A stretch of 64,000 nt of DNA from Hymenobacter ruricola (GTDB taxonomy: Bacteria; Bacteroidota; Bacteroidia; Cytophagales; Hymenobacteraceae), in NCBI RefSeq assembly GCF_015694525.1, contig NZ_JADQDM010000008.1, positions 62,001-126,000 of the forward strand, written 5' to 3'. The notes below the pieces were generated by a model. That model was not told the origin of the DNA and searched no databases. It saw only the letters and a program-made list of their open reading frames with translations. Below are positions 1-7,909 of this stretch, one piece after another. The first letter of the stretch is position 1; each line of letters starts with the position of its first letter. The translations under genes and the position numbers were made by a program.

Positions 1-1046
1 AGAATGCCGTAGCCGAAGGTGGCCGCCGGCGAAGCGCCCGCGCCGCCCGTGGCGTCAATGTTCAGGTTGTTGATGGTGGTGTAGTCGGTGCCGTTGAGCT
101 GCACCACCGCCCGCTGGCCGCTGTTGGTGGAAGCAAACTGAATGGTGCGCCCGCCGCCGTTCACCACCAGGGTGTTGGTGGCGCTGGTGCCCGTCACCTG
201 GCCCAGCAAAAACTGCTCGGTGTAGGGCCCGCCCGACACCGTGAGCGTGGTCGGCCCGCTGATGCCGTCGCGGTTCAGCCGCGCGGCCGCATCGGTGAAG
301 CTGGCGAAGTTGGTGCCCGCCGTGGGCTGCGCGCTGTTGATGGTGTAGGCCCCGCTGATGGGGTTGGCCGCCGCGGCCGTCGCGGTAATGTTGTCGATGG
401 TGGCCGGCGGCTGCGCGCCGCCCGTGATGTCGTTGCGCCAAGTGAACACCAGGCGCTGGGTGGTGCCGGCCACGTTGCCCGGCACCTGAAACGTGGTACG
501 GCCGAATGCGGCCTGCAGGTTGAGGTTGTAGCCCAGCTGCACCGCGCCGGCCGTACCGCTCACCAGCTGCGTGCCGGCGGCGGGCGTCACCGTGGTGGGC
601 ACCACAAACACCTGAATGTAGTCGTACATGTTGGCGCCGACGCTTTCGCCCACGGCCTTCCAGTCAAACGACAATTCCACCGCGGCCAGCCCGGCCGGGA
701 AGGTCACGTCGCGGTACATGTGCACCGTCGACGTCGAGGTGAGGGTGTACGCATTCGTCACCCCGGCATCGTTCGACACATAGGCCGCTTTGGTGCCCGG
801 CGTGGTGGGGCCGTTGCCGCCCGGCGTGCCCACGTACCACTGGTTGACCTGAGTGCCGTTGACGATGGTGAAGGAGTTGGTGGCGCCTTCAAACGTTTCG
901 CTGAACACCGTGGTGGGGGTTTGGGCCTGGGCCGCCACGCTACTCAGCAGCAGGGCGCCCGCGCCCACTAGGCCCAGCAGGCGCTTGCGCGCCGCCAGGA
1001 TTCCGGACCGCATCTGCTGCGGCTCGGGAAGTAAATTTTTACGCAT
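1..1046 (-). CDS. Secreted surface protein, 5' part only (window edge)
   Basis: The first 348 residues of a large secreted protein are in the window; the 3' end lies beyond position 1. A positively charged N-terminus is followed by a hydrophobic stretch (about residues 24-40) ending in VAAQA-QT, a typical signal peptide. A second Met at residue 12 (start 1013) would give a more compact signal and is a good alternative start. Residues about 48-205 look like a beta-sandwich (FSETFEGA, then FDWKAVGES), similar to MAM or lectin-like modules. From about residue 215 there is a repetitive segment (TINSAQPTAGTNFASF, then DYTTINNLNID) like the start of a right-handed beta-helix, the same design as the protein at 28642-34617. 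Such proteins usually end in a T9SS sorting domain and sit on the cell surface or are released; the missing C-terminus prevents confirmation. Function unknown, probably adhesin or structural. Confidence 0.8.
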   Translation of the reverse strand, partial: MRKNLLPEPQQMRSGILAARKRLLGLVGAGALLLSSVAAQAQTPTTVFSETFEGATNSFTIVNGTQVNQWYVGTPGGNGPTTPGTKAAYVSNDAGVTNAYTLTSTSTVHMYRDVTFPAGLAAVELSFDWKAVGESVGANMYDYIQVFVVPTTVTPAAGTQLVSGTAGAVQLGYNLNLQAAFGRTTFQVPGNVAGTTQRLVFTWRNDITGGAQPPATIDNITATAAAANPISGAYTINSAQPTAGTNFASFTDAAARLNRDGISGPTTLTVSGGPYTEQFLLGQVTGTSATNTLVVNGGGRTIQFASTNSGQRAVVQLNGTDYTTINNLNIDATGGAGASPAATFGYGI

Positions 1047-1482
1047 GAAACGAGGGTAAAAGTGAATGGATACGGTGGGTGAAAAGAAGGAAAAGGTGAA
1101 TAAAGCGAACGGGGCAACGGGTGGCAGAGTGCAAGGTTCCGGCGGCGGTCAGGCAGCCGGCATCGGTTTTACAAAGCTTCAACCAAAGACGTTAAAACGC
1201 CGCGGCCCAGCAGGCCAGAAGTTGAATGCTCCGAGAAAATTAAAAACGAAAAGCCCTAAAACCTAATAGCATAAGCGTTATATCCTATTTTAAAAATCCT
1301 CAGCAACAGCAAATTACTTCTTGATTAGCAGCAGCATATGCGAATACACTTATTGTGCATGTCCCTTACCCGGGCATGGGCGCTATTGCCTTCACCAGGC
1401 CAGGTCTACCGCCCTGTCCCGGGGGTATTGGGCGCGGGCACGCTTGGGTAATAGCCCGCCAGCCCGGCCCCAAAGCGGTGGC
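1047..1482. other. Intergenic stretch without recognised gene
   Basis: About 430 bases between the start of the surface protein gene and the 3' end of the diadenylate cyclase gene. The part 1185-1330 is clearly more AT-rich than the surroundings and should carry the promoter of the leftward surface protein gene. Short open frames here are rich in Lys, Gly and Arg without any protein-like pattern, and I do not call them genes. No convincing terminator or repeat was seen. Confidence 0.5.
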
Positions 1483-2319
1483 TCAGGCAGCGGCTTCGGC
1501 CGAGGGCAGCGGGGCCGCCGCGGCGGGGCCGGGGCCGCTGAGCAGCCACTCGTTGAGGCGGGCGCGCAGCTCGGCGGTGGCCAGGTTGCGGTGCACGTCG
1601 CCGTGGCGCACCAGGCTCATGGCGCCGGTTTCTTCGCTCACCACCAGCACCACCGCGTCAGTGATTTCGCTCAGCCCGATGGCCGCGCGGTGGCGCAGGC
1701 CCAGCGAGGCGGGCACGTCGGGGTTCTCGCTCACCGGCAGGATGCAGCGCGCCGCCTGGATGCGGCCCCCGGCGATGATGACGGCGCCATCGTGCAGGGG
1801 CGAGGTTTTGTTGAAGATGGACAGCAGCAGGCGCTTGCTGATTTCGGCGTCGAGGCGGTCGCCGGACTCGGCAAAGGCGGTGAGGTCGGAGGCCTGGGCG
1901 AAGCAGATGAGGGCGCCGGTGTACTTGTTGGAGAGGCTTTTGGCGGCTTCCACAAAGGGGCCGACGGCCAGCGGGGCGGCGTCGGGGGTGCGGCCCCAGC
2001 TCCAGCCGCGCATGCGCTCCAGGGCCGTAGCCTTGCCCACGTTCAGCAAAAACCGCCGGATTTCCTGCTGAAACAAAATGATGCTGGCCAGCACGCCCAC
2101 GCTCATGAACTGGCCCAATATCTTGGTGAGCAGCTCCATGCCGGTGGCTTTCACCAGCAGGTACAGCACGTAGAACGACACCAGCCCCAGCGCCACGTTC
2201 AGGGCCACCGAGCCGCGCAGCAGCTTGTAGAGCTGGTACAACAGCACCGTCACCAGGAGCACGTCGGCCGCGTCAATCCAGCCGAAGCGCAGGAAATTGA
2301 TGGGGAACGGGCCGGACAT
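1483..2319 (-). CDS. cdaA: Diadenylate cyclase CdaA/DacA (c-di-AMP synthase)
   Basis: The enzyme condenses two ATP into cyclic di-AMP, a second messenger for potassium and osmotic control and envelope homeostasis. The 278-residue protein has the CdaA layout: hydrophobic segments in the first about 100 residues (AADVLLVTVLLYQLYKLLRG, then LGLVSFYVLYLLVKATG), followed by a DisA_N cyclase domain. The two catalytic motifs are intact: DGA with Asp at 177 and RHR at 209-211. The C-terminus is short and Ala/Pro-rich. The length matches CdaA of other Bacteroidota. It lies directly downstream of folP on the same strand, an arrangement conserved in this phylum, with a 187-base gap carrying an inverted-repeat element. 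Start at Met 2319 fits the first membrane helix well. Confidence 0.95.
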   Translation of the reverse strand: MSGPFPINFLRFGWIDAADVLLVTVLLYQLYKLLRGSVALNVALGLVSFYVLYLLVKATGMELLTKILGQFMSVGVLASIILFQQEIRRFLLNVGKATALERMRGWSWGRTPDAAPLAVGPFVEAAKSLSNKYTGALICFAQASDLTAFAESGDRLDAEISKRLLLSIFNKTSPLHDGAVIIAGGRIQAARCILPVSENPDVPASLGLRHRAAIGLSEITDAVVLVVSEETGAMSLVRHGDVHRNLATAELRARLNEWLLSGPGPAAAAPLPSAEAAA

Positions 2320-2352
2320 GGCGGTTGGGGGATGGAGAATAAGGAAACGTCT

Positions 2353-2450
2353 GTCATCCTGAGTAAAGCGAAGGACCTTTTCACCGCTCTACAGCATACA
2401 GTAGCTATTGCTTCAAACGTGAGAAGGTCCTTCGCTGCGCTCAGGATGAC
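2353..2450. repeat. Facing inverted-repeat element, GAGCGCAGCGAAG family, copy 1
   Basis: A left arm reading GTCATCCTGAG...GCGAAGGACC (from 2353) is answered by its reverse complement ending at 2450 (AAGGTCCTTCGCTGCGCTCA, then GGATGAC). The arms are about 30 bases with a few mismatches in the left one, separated by about 38 unrelated bases. It lies between folP and cdaA. Translated in the usual frames such arms give VILSAAKDLL and RSFAALRMT, peptides often seen in spurious gene calls. Related copies are at 7796, 10248, 11752, 27437 and, more diverged, 36444. Confidence 0.9.
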
Positions 2451-2506
2451 AACGAGCGGGCGGCACCGTTGCACAGCAGGCCTTTGTTTCCCTCAAATTA
2501 CGGCCT

Positions 2507-3373
2507 TTATTCCGCCAATGGAAAGGTATTGGCAAATAATTCTATGGTTTGCGCGGCTTCGGCCACGTCGTGGGCTCGCAGGAGCCGGGCGCCGCCCTGC
2601 AGGGCCACCATGTGCAGGGCCGTGGTGCCGTTGAGGGCGGCATCGGGGCCGAGGCCGAGGGGGCCGTACACCATGCGCTTGCGGGACAGCCCGGCCAGGA
2701 TGGGCAGGCCCAGGGCGCGCAGCTCGGGCAGGCGGCGCAGCAGCTCGTGGCTCTGGGCGGCAGTTTTGGCGAAGCCGAAGCCGGGGTCAATGACAATGTC
2801 CACGGCGCCGGCCTGGCGCAGGGCGGCCACGCCGTCGCGGAAGTAGCGCAGCAGCGTGAGCACGAGGTCGTCTTCGTAATGCGTGAGCTTGCTCATGGTT
2901 TGGGGCGTGCCGCGCAGGTGCATCAGCACGTAGGGCACGCGCAGGCGGCCCACGGTGGCCAGCATCTGCGCATCGAGGGTGCCGCCGCCCACGTCGTTCA
3001 CGAGGTCGGCGCCGGCGGCCACGGCGGCGGCGGCCACGGCGGCCCGGAAGGTATCGGCGGACAGGAAAGCCTGCGGAAACTCGCGGCGCAGGGCTTCCAC
3101 GGCGGGCAGCAGGCGCTGGGTTTCGTCGGCTTCGGAAATATCCTCGGCGCCGGGGCGGGTGCTGTAGGCGCCGAGGTCGAGCACGGCGGCGCCGGCTTTC
3201 AGCATGGCTTCGGCGCGGGTGAGCAGGTCTTTTTCCGAAGCCACGCGGCTGCCTGCAAAAAAGGAGTCGGGCGTGAGGTTGAGGATGCCCATCACCTGCG
3301 GGCGGCGCAGGCTGAGCAGGCGGCCGTGGGGGCTGAGCAGGGTATGAGGGAAGGAGAACAAAGTATCTTGCAC
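2507..3373 (-). CDS. folP: Dihydropteroate synthase
   Basis: Condenses 6-hydroxymethyl-dihydropterin diphosphate with p-aminobenzoate to dihydropteroate in folate synthesis; the target of sulfonamides. Family motifs are in order: MGILNLTPDSFF near the N-terminus, GAAVLDLGAYSTRPGAE, DLVNDVGGG, YVLMHLRGTPQTM, DIVIDPGFGFAKT and the C-terminal GLSRKRM. I place the start at the GTG at 3371-3373 (VQDTLFSF), because this matches the N-terminus of Bacteroidota homologues and gives 288 residues. A longer frame up to 3439 exists only because it reads through an inverted-repeat element. Divergent from the DUF1599 gene, and followed by cdaA on the same strand. Promoter must lie inside or across the repeat element. 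Confidence 0.93.
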   Translation of the reverse strand: MQDTLFSFPHTLLSPHGRLLSLRRPQVMGILNLTPDSFFAGSRVASEKDLLTRAEAMLKAGAAVLDLGAYSTRPGAEDISEADETQRLLPAVEALRREFPQAFLSADTFRAAVAAAAVAAGADLVNDVGGGTLDAQMLATVGRLRVPYVLMHLRGTPQTMSKLTHYEDDLVLTLLRYFRDGVAALRQAGAVDIVIDPGFGFAKTAAQSHELLRRLPELRALGLPILAGLSRKRMVYGPLGLGPDAALNGTTALHMVALQGGARLLRAHDVAEAAQTIELFANTFPLAE

Positions 3374-3376
3374 GAT

Positions 3377-3491
3377 GTAGGGGCGGGGCTCGCCCCCGCC
3401 CGGCTTGTAGAACGCCCCGAAAGGTACTCTCCGGCTCAAAAAAAATTATCTAACCCGTTCAACGACGGGCGGGGGCAAGCCCCGCCCCTAC
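3377..3491. repeat. GC-rich inverted-repeat element filling the folP/DUF1599 gap
   Basis: The left arm 3377-3402 (GTAGGGGCGGGGCTCGCCCC, then CGCCCG) and the right arm 3466-3491 are reverse complements with one mismatch in 26 bases. Each arm is itself partly palindromic (GGGGCGGGGC..GCCCCCGCC). The 63 bases between the arms are less GC-rich and contain a run of A. The element begins three bases from the folP start codon and ends three bases before the DUF1599 start codon, so it occupies the whole divergent gap. This is a different sequence family from the GCGCAGCGAAG pairs but has the same facing-pair design. Confidence 0.9.
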
Positions 3492-3494
3492 TCC

Positions 3495-4040
3495 GTGTCC
3501 CACCTTTCAACCCCCGAGCACTACGACCTGCTGCTGGCCCGCTGCCGCACGCTGTTTCTGGCCAAAACCCACGACTACGGCACGGCCTGGCGCATTTTGC
3601 GGCTGCCCTCGGTCACGGACCAGCTTTTTATCAAGGCCAACCGCATCCGGACCATTCAGGAAACCGGCGTGCAGCTGGTGGCCGACGACGTGAACGAGGA
3701 GTTCGTGGCCATCGTCAACTACTGCCTCATTGCCCTGATGCAGCTGCACCTACCCGCTGACACGCCGCTGGACATGACGCCCGAGGCCGTGGCCGCCGCC
3801 TACGACGCGGAAGCCGCCGAAAACCGCCGCCTGCTGCTGGCCAAAAACCACGACTACGGCGAGGCCTGGCGCCAGATGCGCGTGTCGAGCATCACCGACC
3901 TCATCCTGATGAAGCTGCACCGCGTGAAGCAGCTCGAAAACATCGGCGGCGACGCCTGGGTGAGCGAGAGCGTGGAAGGCAGCTACCGCGACATGCTCAA
4001 CTACGCCGTGTTTGCGCTCATTTTGCGCGGGGAGCGGTAG
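3495..4040 (+). CDS. DUF1599 (nucleotide modification associated domain 1) protein
   Basis: A 181-residue soluble protein made of two similar halves. Each half carries the same signature: KTHDYGTAWRILR at about residues 25-37 and KNHDYGEAWRQMR at about 117-129, followed by SVTDQLFIKANRIRTIQ and SITDLILMKLHRVKQLE respectively. This internal duplication is diagnostic of the DUF1599 family (Pfam calls it nucleotide modification associated domain 1). The biochemical function is not established; the name comes from gene neighbourhoods of phage base-modification systems. In Bacteroidota the gene is commonly next to folP and cdaA, as here, which suggests a housekeeping role. The start is GTG at 3495, immediately after the repeat element; no ATG is available in the right place. 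Confidence 0.88.
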   Translation: MSHLSTPEHYDLLLARCRTLFLAKTHDYGTAWRILRLPSVTDQLFIKANRIRTIQETGVQLVADDVNEEFVAIVNYCLIALMQLHLPADTPLDMTPEAVAAAYDAEAAENRRLLLAKNHDYGEAWRQMRVSSITDLILMKLHRVKQLENIGGDAWVSESVEGSYRDMLNYAVFALILRGER

Positions 4041-4133
4041 CGCCGGTTGCGGAAGTCCGGTAACCTGCCAGTAGGCTGCGAAAGCAACTGCCTGCAGCCC
4101 CGCGCATCTGGCGTGCAATCAATTCTCTACGAT

Positions 4134-5408
4134 ATGAGACCTTTCCTATTGCTGCTTATGCTGCTTTGCACGGCCCTGGCGGCGCCCGCCCAAACCATGA
4201 CCCGGGCCGATTCGCTCATCAACCAGGCTCAGGCCATTAGCAAACGTAAAGACTACCCCGCCGCCATTGCGGCCTACCAGCAAGTGGTGCAGGAACCCTC
4301 GGCCAAGCCACGCTACAAGGCCGTGAGCTACTACAACATCGCCTGCTACTACGGCTTGCTGCACGACGCACCCAATGCCCGGATGTATTTGCGCCGGGCC
4401 ATCGACGCGGGGTATGTGAACGCCGGCCACATGGCCGTCGATTCCGACCTCGACCTGCTGCACACCGACCAGCAGTGGCCCCGGCTGCTGGCCCGCGCCC
4501 GCCGGCTGGAAGACCGGCAGAAGATAAAGCGGCCCGAGGACGTGCAGTTGGTGACCACCGACATCGACCATTTTTGGAACGCCTACGCCGCCGCTCGCCG
4601 CGACACGGCCCACGCGCGGGCCATTTTCCGGCGCGACTATTTCGACCAAGCTTCCGTGGGCTTGCAGGACTATTACTCGCTGAAAATCGGAAGCGACGCC
4701 TTTTTCACGAAGCGCATTTTGCAGCGGCCACAGTATTACCAGTCCATTCAGGCCACCACGAAGGCCATTGCGGGCGAGAAGCCGAAGATTGTGGCGGCAT
4801 TTCGGCGCTTTCAGGAATTGTACCCGGCCGTGCATTTTCAGCCTATCTACTTCGTGGTGGGCGGCTGGGTGTCGGGCGGCACCGTGTCGGACGCCGGCCT
4901 GCTCATCGGGGCCGACCAGGTGGCCAACGGCCCCGGCGTGAACACCACTGAGCTGAGCCTGGTGCAGCGCAACCGCTGCGCCCCGGTTTCGGAAATGCCC
5001 TCGCTGATGGTGCACGAATTGGTGCACCGCAATCAGGGCCCCCAAGACGGCACCCTGCTCAACTATGCCCTCAACGAAGGCATGGCCGATTTTGTGGCCG
5101 AGCTCGTGACCGGCCACCTCACCAATGCTCGCCTGCACCCCTACGGCAATGCCCACGAGAAAGAACTGTGGGCCGCTTTCCAGCAGGAAATGCTCGGCAC
5201 CAACGCCGCCAACTGGATGGCCAACGGCAGCCAGGAAACGCCGGAAAAACCCTGCGACCTGGGCTACTACGTGGGCTACCGCATTGTGCAGGCCTACTAC
5301 GCCCGCACCGCCGACAAAAAGCAGGCCCTGGCCCACATCCTCACCCTGCACGACGCCAAAGCTTTCCTGGCCGAAAGCGGCTATGCCGAGGCGCTGACCC
5401 GCCGCTAG
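4134..5408 (+). CDS. Secreted DUF2268-like zinc metallopeptidase
   Basis: A 424-residue protein with a clear signal peptide (MRPFLLLLMLLCTALAAPAQ). Residues about 20-120 resemble TPR-type helices (SLINQAQAISKRKDYPAAIA, then YYNIACYYGLLHDAPNARMY). The C-terminal half holds a gluzincin-like site HELVH at residues 294-298, with a downstream LNEGMADFVAEL that offers the third ligand Glu. This architecture agrees with DUF2268-type predicted zinc proteases and with small Bacteroidota gliding or surface proteases. Substrate unknown. Start chosen at the ATG at 4134 because the upstream in-frame extension lacks protein character and would bury the signal peptide. The gene stands alone on the plus strand, 93 bases after the DUF1599 gene. 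Confidence 0.8.
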   Translation: MRPFLLLLMLLCTALAAPAQTMTRADSLINQAQAISKRKDYPAAIAAYQQVVQEPSAKPRYKAVSYYNIACYYGLLHDAPNARMYLRRAIDAGYVNAGHMAVDSDLDLLHTDQQWPRLLARARRLEDRQKIKRPEDVQLVTTDIDHFWNAYAAARRDTAHARAIFRRDYFDQASVGLQDYYSLKIGSDAFFTKRILQRPQYYQSIQATTKAIAGEKPKIVAAFRRFQELYPAVHFQPIYFVVGGWVSGGTVSDAGLLIGADQVANGPGVNTTELSLVQRNRCAPVSEMPSLMVHELVHRNQGPQDGTLLNYALNEGMADFVAELVTGHLTNARLHPYGNAHEKELWAAFQQEMLGTNAANWMANGSQETPEKPCDLGYYVGYRIVQAYYARTADKKQALAHILTLHDAKAFLAESGYAEALTRR

Positions 5409-5499
5409 CCCGCCAGCGCCACGCCAATGCGGCGGGTTTGGGCCACCGGCCCGACCTTTGCCCAAACATTGCGCGTTGCCCAGCCGTTTGCCACGGGCT

Positions 5500-5506
5500 T
5501 ACTTTG
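5500..5506 (+). promoter_or_regulatory. Probable -7 box of the DoxX-like gene
   Basis: TACTTTG lies four bases before the ATG at 5511. It resembles the Bacteroidota -7 element (TAnnTTTG, or one base shorter). No convincing -33 TTG was located at the usual distance, so a nearly leaderless transcript is an inference. Confidence 0.35.
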
Positions 5507-5510
5507 TCTT

Positions 5511-6692
5511 ATGTCCATTACTAGCTCCGCTCCCGCCACCGCTCCGGCGCCTCACGCGCTACGCACTGCCACGCGCGTTGCGTGGTTTTTGCTGGGGGCC
5601 CTTTTCATTTTTTCGGGCCTCGTCAAGCTGAACGACCCCGTGGGCACGGCCTACAAGCTCGAAGAATACTTCGAGGTGTTTGCCGAGTCCTTGCCCGCCA
5701 TTGGCGGCTTCTTCCTGTGGTTCAAGAACATTTCGCGCACGCTGTCCATCACGCTCAGCTCGCTGGAGGTGATTCTGGGCGTGGCGCTGCTGCTGCGCTG
5801 GCACCTGCGCATCATTCTGTGGGCGCTGCTGGGGCTGCTGGCGTTTTTCGCGTTTCTCACGTTCTACTCGGCGGCTTTCAACAAGGTGACCGACTGCGGC
5901 TGCTTCGGCGATTTCATCAAGCTCACGCCCTGGACGTCGTTTTTCAAAGACCTGTTTTTGCTGGCGCTGTGGTTCATGGTCTTCACCCACCAGCGGTTTT
6001 TGCGCCACGCTTTCGTGCAGGGCACCTTCGGCATCATGGTGATGACGTTTGCCTCGGCCATTGCCATCGGCATTGGGGTGCGGGCGCTGGGCCACCTCCC
6101 CTACTTCGATTTCCTGCCCTACAAGGAGGGCGCCGACATCCACAAGCTGATGAAGCCGGCCGAGCCCGCCCGCTACCGCTACACGATGACGCGCAACGGC
6201 GAAACCAAGGAGTTTGACCAGTACCCCACCGACACCACCTGGAAATACCAGGCCATGACCACGCTGAACCCCAAGGAGTCGACCCCGGCCGTGACCGATT
6301 TCGAGGTGAGTGACGTGGACGGCAACTCCTACACCCAGGAGCTGCTGAAAGGCAACAAGCTGGTGCTCATCGTGCAAAACACCAACAAGACAGACCGCGA
6401 CCGGTTCGACGCCATCAACGCCCTGATGAACGCGGCCAGCAAGTCGCGCCGCGGCATCACGGCCCTCACCATCACCAGCACCAGCGCGGCCAAGTTCGAC
6501 TCGTTCCGCCACGACGTGAACCTGCCCGGCCCCTACTACTTCGCCGATGCCACGGTGCTGAAGTCCATCATTCGCTCCAACCCTGGCCTGATGGTGCTCA
6601 GCGACGGCGTGATTAAGGCCAAGTACCACTACCACGACCTTCCGCAGCTTTACGAGGTGGAGCGGCTGATGAAGGGCCCGGCCGCAGAATAA
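5511..6692 (+). CDS. BT_3928-like membrane protein: DoxX domain plus thioredoxin-like C-terminus
   Basis: A 393-residue protein with two parts. The N-terminal half has four hydrophobic helices (VAWFLLGALFIFSGLVKLND, SITLSSLEVILGVALLL, IILWALLGLLAFFAFLTFYS, DLFLLALWFMVF) as in DoxX/MauE proteins, with the conserved pair CGCFGD at about residues 125-130, which in MauE-like proteins suggests disulfide or quinone chemistry. The C-terminal half (FEVSDVDGNSYTQELLKGNK, then VLIVQNTN) looks like a thioredoxin fold without a CxxC pair. It is known across Bacteroidota as an uncharacterised family, often near DUF1599, folP and tpiA. Start at 5511 chosen because the earlier in-frame extension is not protein-like. 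Only 23 bases separate it from the next gene, so co-transcription is likely. Confidence 0.85.
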   Translation: MSITSSAPATAPAPHALRTATRVAWFLLGALFIFSGLVKLNDPVGTAYKLEEYFEVFAESLPAIGGFFLWFKNISRTLSITLSSLEVILGVALLLRWHLRIILWALLGLLAFFAFLTFYSAAFNKVTDCGCFGDFIKLTPWTSFFKDLFLLALWFMVFTHQRFLRHAFVQGTFGIMVMTFASAIAIGIGVRALGHLPYFDFLPYKEGADIHKLMKPAEPARYRYTMTRNGETKEFDQYPTDTTWKYQAMTTLNPKESTPAVTDFEVSDVDGNSYTQELLKGNKLVLIVQNTNKTDRDRFDAINALMNAASKSRRGITALTITSTSAAKFDSFRHDVNLPGPYYFADATVLKSIIRSNPGLMVLSDGVIKAKYHYHDLPQLYEVERLMKGPAAE

Positions 6693-6715
6693 CCCGGCGC
6701 CGGTAGCCCCCTCCT

Positions 6716-7774
6716 ATGCTTGCTTTCATTCTTCGTCGCCTGGGCCAGGGCCTGCTTGTGCTGGTGGGCGTGGCGTGCACGGTGTTTTTGCTGTTTAACG
6801 TGCTGCCCGGCGACCCCGCCGCCCTGCTGGCCGGCCAGCGCACCGACCTGGCCACCAAAGCCGCCATCACCGCCGACCTCGGCCTCGACCAGCCGCTGCC
6901 CGCGCGCCTGTTGGGCTACCTCAACGACGTCTCGCCGCTGGGCCTGCACCCCGCCGACTCGGCCGGCCGCGCCCGCTACGGCGGCCTGGCGGTGCTGCCG
7001 CTGGGCGAGCGCGCCCTGGTGCTGAAAACGCCCTACCTGCGCCGCTCCTTCCAGAGCAACAAGGACGTGCTGCGCATCCTGCTCGATTATTTCCCGGGCA
7101 CCATGTGGCTGGCGCTGGCGGCCATGCTCATTGCCAGCGTGGGCGGCGTGGCGTTTGGGGCGGCGGCGGCCTTACGGCCGCAGTCGTGGCTCGACAGGGT
7201 GCTGGTGAGCACCTCGGTGCTGGGCATTTCGGTGCCGTCGTTTGTGGCGGCCATTCTCATTGCCGTCACGTTCGGCTTTTACTGGAGCCACTGGACCGGC
7301 CTGAGCCTCACCGGGCAACTGTACGAGACGGACCCGTTCACGGGCGCGCGGCACCTGGTGCTACGCAACCTGCTGCTGCCGGCCGTGGCGCTGGGCATCC
7401 GGCCGCTGGCCATCATCACGCAGCTCACCCGCTCCAGCATGCTCGATGTGCTGAGCCAGGACTACATCCGCACGGCCCGCGCCAAGGGCCTGAGCCGCCC
7501 GGCCACGGTGCTGCACCACGCCCTGCGCAACGCCCTCAACCCCGTGGTAACGGCCGTGTCGGGTTGGCTGGCCTCGCTCATGGCCGGCGCGTTTTTCATC
7601 GAATACATCTTCAACTGGAAAGGCCTGGGCACCGTGACGCTGCGCGCCGTAGAAAACCTGGATTTCCCGGTGGTGATGGGCGCCACGCTGTTTGTGGCGG
7701 CCCTGTTCGTGGTTATCAACATTGCGGTCGATGTGCTGTATGCCGTGCTGGACCCGCGCGTGAAGCTGGGGTAG
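6716..7774 (+). CDS. Peptide/nickel-type ABC transporter permease (DppB/OppB family)
   Basis: An inner-membrane permease of 352 residues. The N-terminus MLAFILRRLGQGLLVLVGVA, followed by a hydrophobic run and LPGDPA, is the hallmark of DppB/OppB permeases, and the C-terminal part contains the EAA-like coupling loop DYIRTARAKGLSRPATVLHH and ALRNALNPV. The family pairs with a DppC permease, two ATPases and a binding protein, none of which is in this window. An insertion at residues about 70-105 (LNDVSPLGLHPADSAGRARY) makes it longer than the E. coli proteins; this insertion is usual in Bacteroidota members. Substrate cannot be deduced. It follows the DoxX-like gene by 23 bases and is followed by a repeat element. 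Confidence 0.9.
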   Translation: MLAFILRRLGQGLLVLVGVACTVFLLFNVLPGDPAALLAGQRTDLATKAAITADLGLDQPLPARLLGYLNDVSPLGLHPADSAGRARYGGLAVLPLGERALVLKTPYLRRSFQSNKDVLRILLDYFPGTMWLALAAMLIASVGGVAFGAAAALRPQSWLDRVLVSTSVLGISVPSFVAAILIAVTFGFYWSHWTGLSLTGQLYETDPFTGARHLVLRNLLLPAVALGIRPLAIITQLTRSSMLDVLSQDYIRTARAKGLSRPATVLHHALRNALNPVVTAVSGWLASLMAGAFFIEYIFNWKGLGTVTLRAVENLDFPVVMGATLFVAALFVVINIAVDVLYAVLDPRVKLG

Positions 7775-7795
7775 TTTTCATTATCGGACGTGTCG

Positions 7796-7909
7796 GTCAT
7801 CCTGAGCGCAGCGAAGGACCTTCTCACCGACCAACGAATTGCAGTACTTCAATGGAATGGAAACGAACGACAGGGACGTGAGAAGGTCCTTCGCTGCGCT
7901 CAGGATGAC
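7796..7909. repeat. Facing inverted-repeat element, GAGCGCAGCGAAG family, copy 2
   Basis: Left arm from 7796 reads GTCATCCTGAGCGCAGCGAA, then GGACCTTCTCAC; the right arm ending at 7909 is its exact reverse complement (GTGAGAAGGTCC...CAGGATGAC) over about 32 bases. About 50 unrelated bases lie between. The right arm contains the ATG at 7905 that is the only good start of the shikimate kinase gene. Confidence 0.92.

Noticed and set aside
1066..1266. Small plus-strand frame of 66 codons in the first gap
   Set aside because: Lys/Gly-rich peptide with no signal, domain or promoter; probably chance.
3374..3439. N-terminal extension of folP
   Set aside because: The extra residues (AFYKPGGGEPRPYI) are a translation of the GC-rich inverted-repeat element, not of conserved protein.
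7839..7904. Upstream extension of shikimate kinase
   Set aside because: It encodes RRSFAALRMT, the translated repeat arm, which appears in many spurious gene calls.
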